64,000 nt of DNA from CALWOS01 sp963595735 (GTDB lineage: Bacteria > Bacillota > Clostridia > Oscillospirales > Oscillospiraceae), in the NCBI GenBank assembly GCA_963595735.1, contig CAVBJJ010000001.1:1-64000 (forward strand), read 5' to 3'. Within the stretch, counting starts at the first letter, position 1, and the number at the start of each line of letters is the position of its first letter. Below, piece by piece: positions 20,252 to 28,992 of the stretch. The position numbers and the translations under genes are program-made. Under the pieces are notes generated by a model. The model ran no database searches, was not told the DNA's origin, and saw only the letters and a list, made by a program, of their open reading frames with translations.

Positions 20252-20716
20252 TTATGACTCCGCCGCCAGCTCCACTGCGTGGTGGATCTTGGCATAGCCT
20301 GTGCATCGGCAGAGATTGCCGGCCATGGCCTGCCGAATTTCTTCCTGTGTGGGATGGGGATTTTTGTCCAGCAGCGCCTTTGCGGTAAGCACCATGCCGG
20401 GGGTGCAAAATCCACACTGCACCGCTCCTGCCTCAATAAAGGCCTTCTGCACCTTGTCCATTTCCCCGTTGTGGGAAAGTCCCTCCAGCGTCACGATCGT
20501 GGCGCCCTCGGCCTGTCCCACCAGCATACAGCAGCTGGTGACCGCGTTGCCGTTAAAGATGATGGTGCAGGCGCCGCATTCGCCCTCGCCGCAGCCCTCT
20601 TTGACGCTGGTCAATCCCAACTCCTCCCGGAGAAAATCCAAAAGCCGCTGATTGGGAAAGGTCTCCCGGGAAATGGCCTCGCCATTGATCGTACAATGTA
20701 AAATAATCTTATTCAT
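20252..20716 (-). CDS. [2Fe-2S] subunit of the molybdenum hydroxylase
   Basis: About 154 residues with the two cluster motifs of the family: EGCGEGECGACTIIFNG (plant-type cluster, followed by a fourth Cys in VTSCCMLVGQ) and QCGFCTPGM with GNLCRCTGYAKI (second cluster). It passes electrons from the molybdenum centre to FAD. Two start codons stand in tandem; ATG at 20716 is favoured because GGAGG lies 7 bases before it, against 4 for ATG at 20719, and it overlaps the stop of the FAD-subunit gene as TGATG. Homologues also start MNKI. The large subunit gene starts 15 bases downstream. Confidence 0.94.
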   Translation of the reverse strand: MNKIILHCTINGEAISRETFPNQRLLDFLREELGLTSVKEGCGEGECGACTIIFNGNAVTSCCMLVGQAEGATIVTLEGLSHNGEMDKVQKAFIEAGAVQCGFCTPGMVLTAKALLDKNPHPTQEEIRQAMAGNLCRCTGYAKIHHAVELAAES

Positions 20717-21606
20717 CATGCCGCCTCCGGACAAAGCTGCGTTGTGACCTCCGCAAATAGCTTGCGGAACACCCCCTGCACGCTTTCTTTTTTATAAAAC
20801 ACCGACCAGGGTCTGCTGCGGTTAAGCTCCAGCACCAGATCGTGCATCATGGGCAGCGTTTCCTGCAGCAGCTCCAGGCTGAAGGGCTTTCCGATCAGGT
20901 ATTCCTCCGCATCCCGGAACTGCAGGGGATATCTTCCCAGACAGCCGCCCCGCAGAGAAATATGCTTGATTTTTCCCGCTTCATCCAGCTGACATACCAT
21001 CGCCCCGCCGATCACACTGATGGCCAGACTTTTCCGCTTTGCCAGCTTGTAGAAGGCGGTCGCCGTGCGGGCGTCCGGCTCGGTGAAAAACACCTCAGTC
21101 AGCAGCTCGTCCGCTTCCAGGGCGTTGCGCTTATCATAGCCCTCGCCCGCCAAAAACTCTGTCAGCTTCATGACCCGCCTGCCGCCCTTGCGCTCCAGCA
21201 CCACGGTGGCATCCAGCGCTGTCAGCGCCGCAACGCCGTCTCCCGCGACGGAGGCCGTGCTCAGGTTGCCGCCGATCGTGCCGAGATTGCGAATTTGGGG
21301 AGAACCGACCGAGGCGCAGGCACGCTGCAGCACCTTTGTCCGCTCCGCCAATCGGGGATCGGCCGCAATGGCGGCGTGGCTGGTCAGCGCGCCGATGTGC
21401 ACCAGACCATCCGCAAAGCGGATGTATTCCAGCTCCTTCAGCCGCTTGATATCCACCACCACACCGGGGCGGTGCTTGCGCTCATTGAGTTCGATCACGA
21501 TATCCGTCCCCCCGGCCACAATGCAGGGCTTTTCTTCTTTGTGCGCCGCCAAAAGCTCCAGCGCCGCCGGAACAGATGTGGGAGAATAAAACACAAACTC
21601 TTTCAT
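20716..21606 (-). CDS. FAD-binding subunit of the molybdenum hydroxylase
   Basis: A 296-residue protein of the CoxM/XDH-B family. KPCIVAGGTDIVIELNER near residues 26-43 and IRNLGTIGGNLSTASVAGD near 105-123 are the two FAD-contact motifs, and a CO_deh_flav_C-type C-terminal domain follows. It takes electrons from the [2Fe-2S] subunit and hands them on to NAD(P) or another acceptor. It lies 31 bases after the TetR regulator, and its stop overlaps the next start, so the three hydroxylase subunits are translationally linked in order FAD, FeS, Mo. Confidence 0.93.
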   Translation of the reverse strand: MKEFVFYSPTSVPAALELLAAHKEEKPCIVAGGTDIVIELNERKHRPGVVVDIKRLKELEYIRFADGLVHIGALTSHAAIAADPRLAERTKVLQRACASVGSPQIRNLGTIGGNLSTASVAGDGVAALTALDATVVLERKGGRRVMKLTEFLAGEGYDKRNALEADELLTEVFFTEPDARTATAFYKLAKRKSLAISVIGGAMVCQLDEAGKIKHISLRGGCLGRYPLQFRDAEEYLIGKPFSLELLQETLPMMHDLVLELNRSRPWSVFYKKESVQGVFRKLFAEVTTQLCPEAA

Positions 21607-21637
21607 CTCGTCGTCCTCCGATATTCTCAGTCCGCGT

Positions 21638-22213
21638 TCACCGGATCATAAATCCGGCAGCGTCCATAAAATCCTTGTACTGCTCTGTAAACTCCGCGAT
21701 CTGCCGGGGCGTTTCTTTCATGCCGTTTTGCGCCCACATCAGCAGATTGCTGCTCAAAACCCCCGCCCGATCCGAGGCCCAGTACCGATACAGCCGGGTG
21801 TTGCGCTCCACCTGGGGCAGGTAGATGTCCGCGAACACATGGATGTTGTTGATGACCGCGCGGTAGAGAAAGTCACTTCTCTGGTTCTTGCTGATGATCT
21901 CCAGAAATTTTTTCTCCTTTTCCCAGTATTCGTGGGTATTGCGCACCAGCGCGTCTCTTGGCGGGGCGACATCCTTGTACTTTTCCGCAAACTGGGTCCA
22001 CATTTCGATAAATCCCTGATCCGCCTTATATTGCAGCACATCGCTGAGATAATCGAAGTTGCGGTAAAAGGTGCTGCGGCTGACGGTGGAAAGGCGGAGC
22101 ACCTCGGAGACCGTCATCTCCTCCAACAGCTTTTTCTGAGATATCTGCCAGATCGCATCCAGGATCAGCTCCACAGTCTGCCGACTTCTTCGGGTGTTGT
22201 TCAGATGATACAC
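21638..22213 (-). CDS. TetR/AcrR family transcriptional regulator
   Basis: A 191-residue protein. The first 55 residues hold a TetR helix-turn-helix: LEEMTVSEVLRLSTVSRSTFYRNFDYLSDVL. The C-terminal two thirds is a divergent helical ligand domain with DUF-like text seen in DhaS-type members. GTG at 22213 is used as start, with GGAGG 12 bases upstream. It is the first gene of the hydroxylase operon, and nothing else on this strand precedes it for 600 bases, so it probably controls its own operon in response to the substrate. The operator is not evident. Confidence 0.85.
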   Translation of the reverse strand: MYHLNNTRRSRQTVELILDAIWQISQKKLLEEMTVSEVLRLSTVSRSTFYRNFDYLSDVLQYKADQGFIEMWTQFAEKYKDVAPPRDALVRNTHEYWEKEKKFLEIISKNQRSDFLYRAVINNIHVFADIYLPQVERNTRLYRYWASDRAGVLSSNLLMWAQNGMKETPRQIAEFTEQYKDFMDAAGFMIR

Positions 22214-22273
22214 AGCCGCATTCCACCTCCATATTTCAGATTTATGAACTATGAATCTTGTTTCTTCAACTAA

Positions 22274-22302
22274 ACATTACCACTATCGGCCGTATTCGTC
22301 AA
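22274..22302 (-). promoter_or_regulatory. Candidate promoter of the hydroxylase/enamidase operon
   Basis: On the minus strand TTGACG (22302-22297) and TAATGT (22279-22274) with a 17-base spacer, 60 bases upstream of the regulator start codon. Confidence 0.55.
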
Positions 22303-22589
22303 TCTAATTTTTTGCAAAATGTACAAAAAAGAAATATTTGTTCCAGATTTGTCTCTTTGTTTTTCCCCTGCAAACAAAATTTCTCTGTTTTTCTCTCCAC
22401 GGCAAACATGTACAGGTATACAGACAAGTATACAACGCCAATATGATATCGTTTCCCTGTATTTCGGCACAGGTATTTCAACTTTTTCATGCTCCGCCGT
22501 GATGTTGCACAAAGGATAACGGCATAAAAAACGAGGCTGACAAAAAACAGTCAGCCAGCAGGAACCTCCGTAGCAGCAGGGGAGTTTGA

Positions 22590-22790
22590 GGGTGGGAAGA
22601 CCGACCCACCTCAATCAGATAAGCCGCCGCAGAAAGCCCTGCTTGGCTCTCCCTGTGGGAGAGCTGTCGCCGCAGGCAACTGAGAGGGTTTTGCAGATAA
22701 TCAAGCCCTCCTGGATTCCTATGGTATGGTCATTGTTTGCCCTCTCCGTCTTCGCTGCGCTCAGCCACCTCTCCCAAGGGGAGAGGCAAG
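22590..22790. repeat. Intergenic dispersed repeat (copy 1)
   Basis: A GC-rich, non-coding block with nested palindromes (CTCTCCCTGTGGGAGAG, CTCTCCCAAGGGGAGAG). Positions 22614-22664 match 63950-64000 at 48 of 51 bases on the same strand. The remainder of the gap 22303-22590 is AT-rich with no gene seen. Confidence 0.75.
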
Positions 22791-22794
22791 GCAA

Positions 22795-22819
22795 GCAAAA
22801 GAGTCCTGGACTTTTTTGC
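22795..22819. repeat. Short A/T-stem palindrome, copy 2
   Basis: GCAAAAGAGTCC and GGACTTTTTTGC pair as a 12-base stem with almost no loop. It stands at the end of the longer repeat block and shares its core with 5159, 39886 and 59896. Confidence 0.5.
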
Positions 22820-22825
22820 CAAGCT

Positions 22826-22869
22826 GAAAAAACAGCCCCCAAGATCCAAAATCCGGATCTTGGGGGCTG
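22826..22869 (-). terminator. Terminator of the CobW gene pair
   Basis: On the minus strand a perfect 15-base-pair stem (22869-22855 with 22847-22833) is followed by six T. It lies 19 bases after the stop at 22888. Confidence 0.92.
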
Positions 22870-22887
22870 GGAAGATGTATTCTGTTT

Positions 22888-23838
22888 TTAATAAAAAGTG
22901 GCCACTTCCTGCTGGGGCGGTTGACTCCGCTCCAGGGATTTCACATACAGCACCGGGCCGATCTCATCCCCATAGGAGGGGTGCTTTTCCACCCGAAGCT
23001 CCGCCGTGACGATCAGCCAGTCCCGGCTGGCCACGCCGCTTTTTTTCCACTCTGCCGCCAGACCCATAAACTTGGTATCCTGGTCGCAGCAGGTCATAAC
23101 CTGCCGGCCGACAATAAAGCTGTGGGGCTTCAGCTCCTTGGAGACCACGGCGATCCCCTTGAAGCGCACGGTTTTGCCGTCGTATTTGTCCAACTCCTCG
23201 CCCATGTCCCGATACCAGAACGCATAATCCTCGTCCTTGATCTCCACAATGGGCGCATTCAGGTCATAGGGCGGCGGGTCGGCAATGTCGTCATAGCTGA
23301 CCTCCCCCGCCGGGGACTCGTAGGCAATATCCGCCCGACGGGAAGCCCCACGGACGATTTTATGGAACTGCATCTGATCCATATCCGGGGTAAAGCGGTT
23401 GAACACCACCATATCCGCGCTTTGCAGCTTGTCATAAACCAGCTGGCGCATATTGGCGTTGTACTGTAAGAAGCTACGGGAGTCAAAAAACAGGAATTCC
23501 TGATACACCACCCAGTTCTCCGGCATTCCGGAAAACAGGCTGTCCAGCATCCACATCCCGTTGTACTCGACTACCACCCGCTCGGCATTGTGCCGCTCCA
23601 GCATTTCCGCCAGGGGCGCCGGCTGGATGCTGTCCTCCGCAGGAAGCCGCTCCACAAAGACATTTTTCCCGCTGAACCGGCTGGGGTCATATTCCTCCTC
23701 GCCCTCCTCGCACAGCAAAAGCAGCGTCCGCTCCCCGGTGTTGAAGCGCTCATCCTCCAGCGTTTCCTGGATAAAACGGGTCTTGCCCGCCTCCAGAAAG
23801 CCGGTGAACAGATAAACCGGAATGTCACGCATTTCCAT
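22888..23838 (-). CDS. CobW-type GTPase with C-terminal YcgQ/TIGR03943-like domain
   Basis: About 316 residues from the ATG at 23838, two bases after the stop of the upstream GTPase gene; longer in-frame starts would overlap that gene. The N-terminal half is a CobW-like nucleotide-binding domain with P-loop GFLEAGKTR at about residues 13-21. The C-terminal part, from about 215, has YDGKTVRFKGIAVVSKELK and FIVGRQVMTCCDQDTKFMGL, which resembles the YcgQ-type domain that is zinc-regulated together with metal permeases in Bacillus. The usual GCICC metal motif of COG0523 is missing. The pairing with a His-rich COG0523 protein suggests metal delivery or sensing, probably zinc, as an inference. Confidence 0.75.
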   Translation of the reverse strand: MEMRDIPVYLFTGFLEAGKTRFIQETLEDERFNTGERTLLLLCEEGEEEYDPSRFSGKNVFVERLPAEDSIQPAPLAEMLERHNAERVVVEYNGMWMLDSLFSGMPENWVVYQEFLFFDSRSFLQYNANMRQLVYDKLQSADMVVFNRFTPDMDQMQFHKIVRGASRRADIAYESPAGEVSYDDIADPPPYDLNAPIVEIKDEDYAFWYRDMGEELDKYDGKTVRFKGIAVVSKELKPHSFIVGRQVMTCCDQDTKFMGLAAEWKKSGVASRDWLIVTAELRVEKHPSYGDEIGPVLYVKSLERSQPPQQEVATFY

Positions 23839-23840
23839 GC

Positions 23841-24905
23841 TTACACCCCAAACAGCGCTTTCACGGCATCCAGCTTCAGCCCGGAGCCGATCACGCACAG
23901 CAGACCGGTGGTCGCGGCGGGGCCGGGACGCACCTCTCCCTCGCCGGGGGTGTAGTCAAAGTGCAGCCAGCCGCCGTTGGCGTCGGCCACAATGCCCTTT
24001 GCCCGCAGCACCATGCCATAGGTATTGCTGTCCACCAGCTCCTCCAGCTTGGCCTCCAGCTCCTGCTTGGTGTAGCGCTGTGCCGTCTCCGTACCCCAGC
24101 TGGCAAACACCTCGTCCGCCGCGTGGTCATGATGGTGATGCTCATGGCCGCAGCCACAGCCGCAGGTCTCGTCGTGGTGGTGGTGCTCGTGGTCGTGATC
24201 GTGATCATGATGATGCTCATGCTCGTGGTCGTGACCGCAGCCGCAGGCCTCGTCGTGGTGATGATGCTCATCATGGTCATGATGCTCCGCCATCAGGGCA
24301 TCCATCTGCGCCTGCAGGGCGCTGTGACCGTCCACGGCCTCCAGGATCTGCGCGCCGGTCAGCTCGTCCCAATCAGCGGTCAGGATCTGGGCATCGGCGT
24401 TCTTTTCCCGCAGCAGCGCCACCGCCTGGGCGACCTTTTCCGCCGGCAGCTTGCCGGTGCGGCTAAGCACGATGCAGCGGGCGTTTTCCACCTGATCGCC
24501 AAAGAATTCGCCAAAGTTCTGCAGGTACATTTTGCACTTGCCGGCGTCCACCACAGTCGTCATGCCGTTCAACTCCATGCCGGCCGCGGCCACTGCCTTT
24601 GCCACATCGGACAGCTTGCCCACACCGGAGGGCTCGATGATGATCCGGTCGGGCGCGTACTTCTCCTCCACCATTTTCAGCGCTTCCCGGAAATCGCCCA
24701 CCAGACTGCAACAGATGCAGCCGGAGTTCATCTCCTGGATCTCGATCCCGGCGTCCTGCAAAAAGCCACCGTCAATGCCGATCTCGCCGAATTCGTTTTC
24801 GATCAGCACCAGCTTCTGTCCCTTATAGCCCTCCGCAATGAGCTTGCGGATCAGCGTGGTTTTTCCTGCACCCAGGAAACCGGAGTAAATATCAATTTTT
24901 GCCAT
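23841..24905 (-). CDS. CobW/COG0523 metal-chaperone GTPase with His-rich insert
   Basis: A 354-residue G3E GTPase. It has GFLGAGKTT (residues 9-17), a switch region IENEFGEIGIDG, the metal-binding GCICC at about 63-67, and EPSGVGK near 92. Between residues 208 and 260 it carries a dense His/Asp/Glu insert with three Cys-containing repeats (ACGCGHDHE, TCGCGCGHE), a strong metal-loading site. Related proteins pass zinc, cobalt or nickel to client enzymes in the cytoplasm. The usual base-recognition NKxD is not obvious; the aligned place reads LSRTGKL. It is the first gene of a two-gene unit with a near-consensus promoter. Confidence 0.9.
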   Translation of the reverse strand: MAKIDIYSGFLGAGKTTLIRKLIAEGYKGQKLVLIENEFGEIGIDGGFLQDAGIEIQEMNSGCICCSLVGDFREALKMVEEKYAPDRIIIEPSGVGKLSDVAKAVAAAGMELNGMTTVVDAGKCKMYLQNFGEFFGDQVENARCIVLSRTGKLPAEKVAQAVALLREKNADAQILTADWDELTGAQILEAVDGHSALQAQMDALMAEHHDHDEHHHHDEACGCGHDHEHEHHHDHDHDHEHHHHDETCGCGCGHEHHHHDHAADEVFASWGTETAQRYTKQELEAKLEELVDSNTYGMVLRAKGIVADANGGWLHFDYTPGEGEVRPGPAATTGLLCVIGSGLKLDAVKALFGV

Positions 24906-24970
24906 AGTATAAGCCTCTTTCGCATCAGAATGCGCCTCGTCAGTTAGCAGGCGCTACTTGTACATATATC

Positions 24971-24999
24971 ATTATACCGCCAGCCCCCTAACGCGTCAA
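24971..24999 (-). promoter_or_regulatory. Promoter of the CobW gene pair
   Basis: On the minus strand TTGACG (24999-24994), a 17-base spacer and TATAAT (24976-24971). The leader contains the small inverted repeat GCGCCT/AGGCGC (24931-24953). No metal-repressor box was recognised with confidence. Confidence 0.75.
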
Positions 25000-25078
25000 G
25001 ATGCAGTTTTGGGGGATACGGCAAAACCGGCGCCCAAACAGTGGGCGCCGGTGTTTTCCCGCGGCGTTGCGGGATTGT

Positions 25079-25720
25079 TTACAAATGATAGTTGTGGGCG
25101 TCTTGCAACACCATTTCCTTGACCTTCATCAGGCGAACCTTGGTGGCGTTTTCGTTTTCCGCCAGCTTCATGCTGATGTACTTGATGTTGTTGAGTGCCT
25201 CGGGGATGACCACATATTCCAGCGCATTGACCCGGCGGCGGGTCTTTTCGATCTCCTGCGCCAGCATCTGCATGGTCTTTTCCACCTGCGCCAGCTCCAG
25301 CATATCCTGGAACACCTCGCCCAAACGCGCGAGGGCGTCGTCCAATTCGCCGGAGGTCTGGGCAAAGGCATAGCTGATGATCTCCGACTGCGCCCCCTGG
25401 GTCTTAAAGGTATACTGGGGGACATTCACGCTCATGACATTCTTGGATTCCATCTCCAGCTCCACGCTCTGCCGGGGATACAGCAGCGCCTGCTCCAGCA
25501 TCTCCGGGGACATGACCGCGCTAGCTACCGTCAGCGCGCCAAAGGCCTCCGTCAGTCCGTTTTCCACATGGGCGCGCAGGTCCTTGTTCTTCCGCACGAC
25601 CTCCATAAACTGCCGCATCAACTCATCGCGCTTATCCTTCAGCAGCTTATGGCCGCGCACGGCGGTACGCAGTCTTGCCTTCTGCTGATTCAGCACCATT
25701 CTGGTTGGTATGATTGCCAT
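25079..25720 (-). CDS. atpD: V-type ATP synthase subunit D
   Basis: A 213-residue, largely coiled-coil protein. It opens IIPTRMVLNQQKARLRTAVRGHKLLKDKRDEL in the usual way for the D subunit of V/A-type ATPases, the central rotor shaft linking the A3B3 head to the c-ring. The closing helices (QMLAQEIEKTRRRVNALEYV, PEALNNIKYI) are also typical. It is the last gene of the operon, 34 bases after the B subunit. No clear terminator follows; the next minus-strand gene has its own promoter. Confidence 0.95.
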   Translation of the reverse strand: MAIIPTRMVLNQQKARLRTAVRGHKLLKDKRDELMRQFMEVVRKNKDLRAHVENGLTEAFGALTVASAVMSPEMLEQALLYPRQSVELEMESKNVMSVNVPQYTFKTQGAQSEIISYAFAQTSGELDDALARLGEVFQDMLELAQVEKTMQMLAQEIEKTRRRVNALEYVVIPEALNNIKYISMKLAENENATKVRLMKVKEMVLQDAHNYHL

Positions 25721-25754
25721 TGTATCACCTCTTTACGGCGGTTCTCTGCCGGTT

Positions 25755-27128
25755 TTAGTCCTTCGGCAGGTACTTTTCGATATACTGGGGCTTGATGCGC
25801 TTCAGTTCCGCCTTGGGCAGCAGCTTCAGCAGCTTCCAGCCCAGATCCAGCGTCTCCTCGATGCTGCGGTTGGTCTGGTTGCCCTGTCCCACATATTCTT
25901 CCTCGAAGGCGCCGGCAAACTTGGCATAGAGCTTATCGGTCTCCGTCAAAGCGGCCTCGCCCAGAATGGTCATCAGTTCTTTGGCGTCCTTGCCTCGGGC
26001 ATAGGCGGCAAACAGCTGGTTCATGGTACCGGAGTGATCCTCGCGGGTCTTGCCCTCGCCGATACCCTTGTCCTTCAGACGGGACAGGCTGGGCAGCACA
26101 TCAATGGGCGGCACAACGCCCTTGCGCTGCAATTCACGGGAGAGAATAATCTGTCCCTCCGTGATGTAACCGGTCAGGTCGGGGATAGGATGGGTCTTGT
26201 CATCCTCAGGCATGGTCAGAATGGGAATCAGGGTGATGGAACCGGGCTTGCCGATCCGGCGGCCGGCACGCTCGTACATGGTGGCCAAGTCGGTGTACAT
26301 ATAGCCGGGATAACCACGGCGGCCGGGCACCTCTTTTTTGGCCGCAGAGACCTCACGCAGTGCCTCGGCATAGTTGGTGATATCCGTCAGGATGACCAGC
26401 ACATGCATATCCTTTTCAAAGGCCAGATACTCTGCGGCGGTCAGCGCCATACGGGGTGTTGCAATACGCTCCACGGCGGGGTCATTGGCCAGGTTGGTGA
26501 ACAGCACCGTACGGTCAATGGCGCCGGTGCGGCGGAACTCGTTGACAAAGTACTCCGACTCCTCAAAGGTGATACCGATGGCGGCAAAGACAACGGCAAA
26601 GTTGGCGTCGTCACCCAGCACCTTTGCCTGACGGGCGATCTGCGCCGCCAGCGCCGCATGGGGCAGGCCGGAGCAGGAGAAGATCGGCAGCTTCTGACCG
26701 CGAACCAGGGTGTTCAGGCCGTCAATGGCGGAGACACCGGTCTGGATAAACTCGGCGGGGTACTCCCGGGCGGCGGGGTTCATCGCCAGACCGTTGATAT
26801 CCAGGTGTCCCTCCGCCAGGATCTCCGGGCCGCCGTCGATGGGACGACCCATACCGTTGAACACGCGTCCCAGCATATCCTCGGACACGGCCAGCTCCAG
26901 GGGATGTCCCAGAAAGCGCACCTTGCTCTCCTTCAGGTTGATGCCGGCGGCGGCCTCGAACAGCTGCACGACGGCGTTGGTACCGTCTACCTCCAGCACC
27001 TTACCGTGGCGCACCTCTCCGTTCGGCAGCTCGATCTCCACCATTTCGTCATAGGTAACACCCTCTACATCCTGCACCAGCATCAGAGGGCTGGCGATTT
27101 CATGTATGGTTTTATATTCCTTGATCAC
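25755..27128 (-). CDS. atpB: V-type ATP synthase subunit B
   Basis: A 457-residue non-catalytic head subunit. It opens MIKEYKTIHEIASPLMLV and carries LGRVFNGMGRPIDGGP, PIFSCSGLPHAALAAQIARQ (where a P-loop would be in subunit A), and RRGYPGYMYTDLATMYERAGR. These are all family hallmarks. The start ATG overlaps the stop of subunit A by four bases, so the two head subunits are translationally coupled and made in equal amounts. Confidence 0.97.
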   Translation of the reverse strand: MIKEYKTIHEIASPLMLVQDVEGVTYDEMVEIELPNGEVRHGKVLEVDGTNAVVQLFEAAAGINLKESKVRFLGHPLELAVSEDMLGRVFNGMGRPIDGGPEILAEGHLDINGLAMNPAAREYPAEFIQTGVSAIDGLNTLVRGQKLPIFSCSGLPHAALAAQIARQAKVLGDDANFAVVFAAIGITFEESEYFVNEFRRTGAIDRTVLFTNLANDPAVERIATPRMALTAAEYLAFEKDMHVLVILTDITNYAEALREVSAAKKEVPGRRGYPGYMYTDLATMYERAGRRIGKPGSITLIPILTMPEDDKTHPIPDLTGYITEGQIILSRELQRKGVVPPIDVLPSLSRLKDKGIGEGKTREDHSGTMNQLFAAYARGKDAKELMTILGEAALTETDKLYAKFAGAFEEEYVGQGNQTNRSIEETLDLGWKLLKLLPKAELKRIKPQYIEKYLPKD

Positions 27129-28894
27129 AGCTCCTCACCTCCTGCGGCGACTGCTTCGATCTGTTCTTTCATCTCTTCAATAATCTGGGCATAGACATCC
27201 GGATAGTTCTCCTGCTCCACGCTCTTGGCGCGACCCAGCTTTTCTCGGGCGGGGATGGAGAACACGGCCTCCATATCCAGACCCGGACGGATGGCCTCAC
27301 GCACCAGCTTATCGTGGTGCAGGATCATCTCCAGCAACAGCGCCTGACGCTTGTACTCGGAGAAGCAGTCCACATCCACGAACGCATTCTGCTGCAGGAA
27401 GTCCTCCCGGATCACCTTTGCCGTTTCCAATGTGGTCCGGTCATGGGCGGACAGGCTGTCCTGCCCCACCAGACGGACGATCTCCTGCAGGCCGGCCTCC
27501 TCCTGGAGGATGCTCATGGCCTTGTCACGGTTCCGCATGAATTCCTCGCCCAGATTTTCATCAAACCAGGGACGCAGGGACTCCAGATACAGGGAATAGG
27601 AATTCAGCCAGTGGATAGCCGGGAAGTGCCGGGCATAGGCCAGGCTGGAATCCAGCGCCCAGAACACCTTGACGATACGCATGGTGGCCTGGGAGACAGG
27701 CTCAGAAGTATCACCGCCGGGAGGCGACACCGCGCCGATGGCAGTCAGGGAGCCAACGCGGCCATCGCTGCCAAGGCACTCCACCACGCCGGCGCGCTCA
27801 TAGAACTGCGCCAGACGGGACGCCAGATAGGCGGGATAGCCCTCCTCACCGGGCATTTCCTCCAGTCGACCGGACATCTCACGCAGAGCCTCTGCCCAGC
27901 GGGAAGTGGAATCGGCGATAACTGCCACATCGTAGCCCATATCCCGGAAGTATTCCGCAATGGTAATACCGGTGTAAATGGACGCCTCACGCGCCGCCAC
28001 GGGCATATCCGAGGTGTTGGCGATCAGCACCGTGCGCTTCATCAGCGGCTCCCCGGTGTGGGGATCGGTCAGCTCCGGAAACTCCCGGAGAACATCGGTC
28101 ATCTCGTTGCCGCGCTCGCCGCAGCCGATATATACCACCACATCCACATCGGACCACTTGGCCAGCTGGTGCTGCACCACGGTCTTGCCGGAGCCGAAGG
28201 GGCCGGGCACGGCGGCCGTACCGCCCTTGGCGATGGGGAAGAGGGTGTCGATAATACGCTGTCCGGAACTCAGCGGCTCGGTGGGAACCCGCTTGCGCAG
28301 ATAGGGACGGTTCACACGAACCGGCCAGCGCTGGGTCATGGTCAGGCGGTGCTCCTTGCCCGCGTCATCCTGCAACAGGCAGACCGTGTCCCGCACGGTG
28401 TACTTGCCCGCCTGGATGGACTTGACCGTACCGCTGATGCCCACCGGCACCATGATCTTGTGCAGGAGGGCACTGGTCTCCTGCACGGTGCCGATCACAT
28501 CGCCGGCCACCAGCTTGTCGCCGGGCTTGGCAACCGGCTGGAAATCCCAGGTCTTTTTCTGATCCAGCGCCGGCACATCAATGCCGCGGGCGATGGTATG
28601 TCCGGTCATCTCCCGGATCACATTCAGCGGACGCTGGATACCATCATAGATACCCTCCAGCAAACCGGGACCCAGCTCCACAGACATGGGATATCCGGTG
28701 GTCTCCACCACCGCTCCAGGTCCCAGACCGGAGGTCTCCTCATATACCTGGATGGAGGCGCTGTCGCCGGTCATATTCAGAATTTCTCCGATCAGCCGCT
28801 GCTTTCCCACGCGAACCACATCGGAAACATTGGCGTCTGCCAGCCCGGTGGCGACCACCAGCGGGCCGGAGACCTTTGTAACTTTGCCGCTCAT
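27125..28894 (-). CDS. atpA: V-type ATP synthase catalytic subunit A
   Basis: A 589-residue catalytic subunit. It has the non-homologous insert typical of A subunits (about residues 110-190), Walker A GPFGSGKTV near 230-238, and CGERGNEMTDVLREFPEL followed by SRWAEALREMSGRLEEMPGEEGYP. With subunit B it forms the hexameric head that makes or hydrolyses ATP. The length is normal. 98 bases separate it from subunit F upstream, enough for a small leader; nothing clear is seen in that gap. Confidence 0.97.
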   Translation of the reverse strand: MSGKVTKVSGPLVVATGLADANVSDVVRVGKQRLIGEILNMTGDSASIQVYEETSGLGPGAVVETTGYPMSVELGPGLLEGIYDGIQRPLNVIREMTGHTIARGIDVPALDQKKTWDFQPVAKPGDKLVAGDVIGTVQETSALLHKIMVPVGISGTVKSIQAGKYTVRDTVCLLQDDAGKEHRLTMTQRWPVRVNRPYLRKRVPTEPLSSGQRIIDTLFPIAKGGTAAVPGPFGSGKTVVQHQLAKWSDVDVVVYIGCGERGNEMTDVLREFPELTDPHTGEPLMKRTVLIANTSDMPVAAREASIYTGITIAEYFRDMGYDVAVIADSTSRWAEALREMSGRLEEMPGEEGYPAYLASRLAQFYERAGVVECLGSDGRVGSLTAIGAVSPPGGDTSEPVSQATMRIVKVFWALDSSLAYARHFPAIHWLNSYSLYLESLRPWFDENLGEEFMRNRDKAMSILQEEAGLQEIVRLVGQDSLSAHDRTTLETAKVIREDFLQQNAFVDVDCFSEYKRQALLLEMILHHDKLVREAIRPGLDMEAVFSIPAREKLGRAKSVEQENYPDVYAQIIEEMKEQIEAVAAGGEEL

Positions 28895-28992
28895 TCATCT
28901 ACCTTCTTTCCAAGAAGTCAGCGGATGCCGCCCCTGCGGGGACAGACATCACTTTGTTAAACATAAAAATCAGTTGCAGGCGCCTGCTGCGG

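Noticed and set aside
22586..22891. Short frames within the intergenic repeat block
   Set aside because: They run through palindromes and a terminator, lack ribosome sites, and the block is a repeat shared with the right edge.
24115..24300. Repetitive CAT/GTG-rich stretch that looks like a tandem repeat or array
   Set aside because: It encodes the His-rich metal-binding insert of the COG0523 GTPase; no spacer structure or constant repeat length, so not CRISPR.
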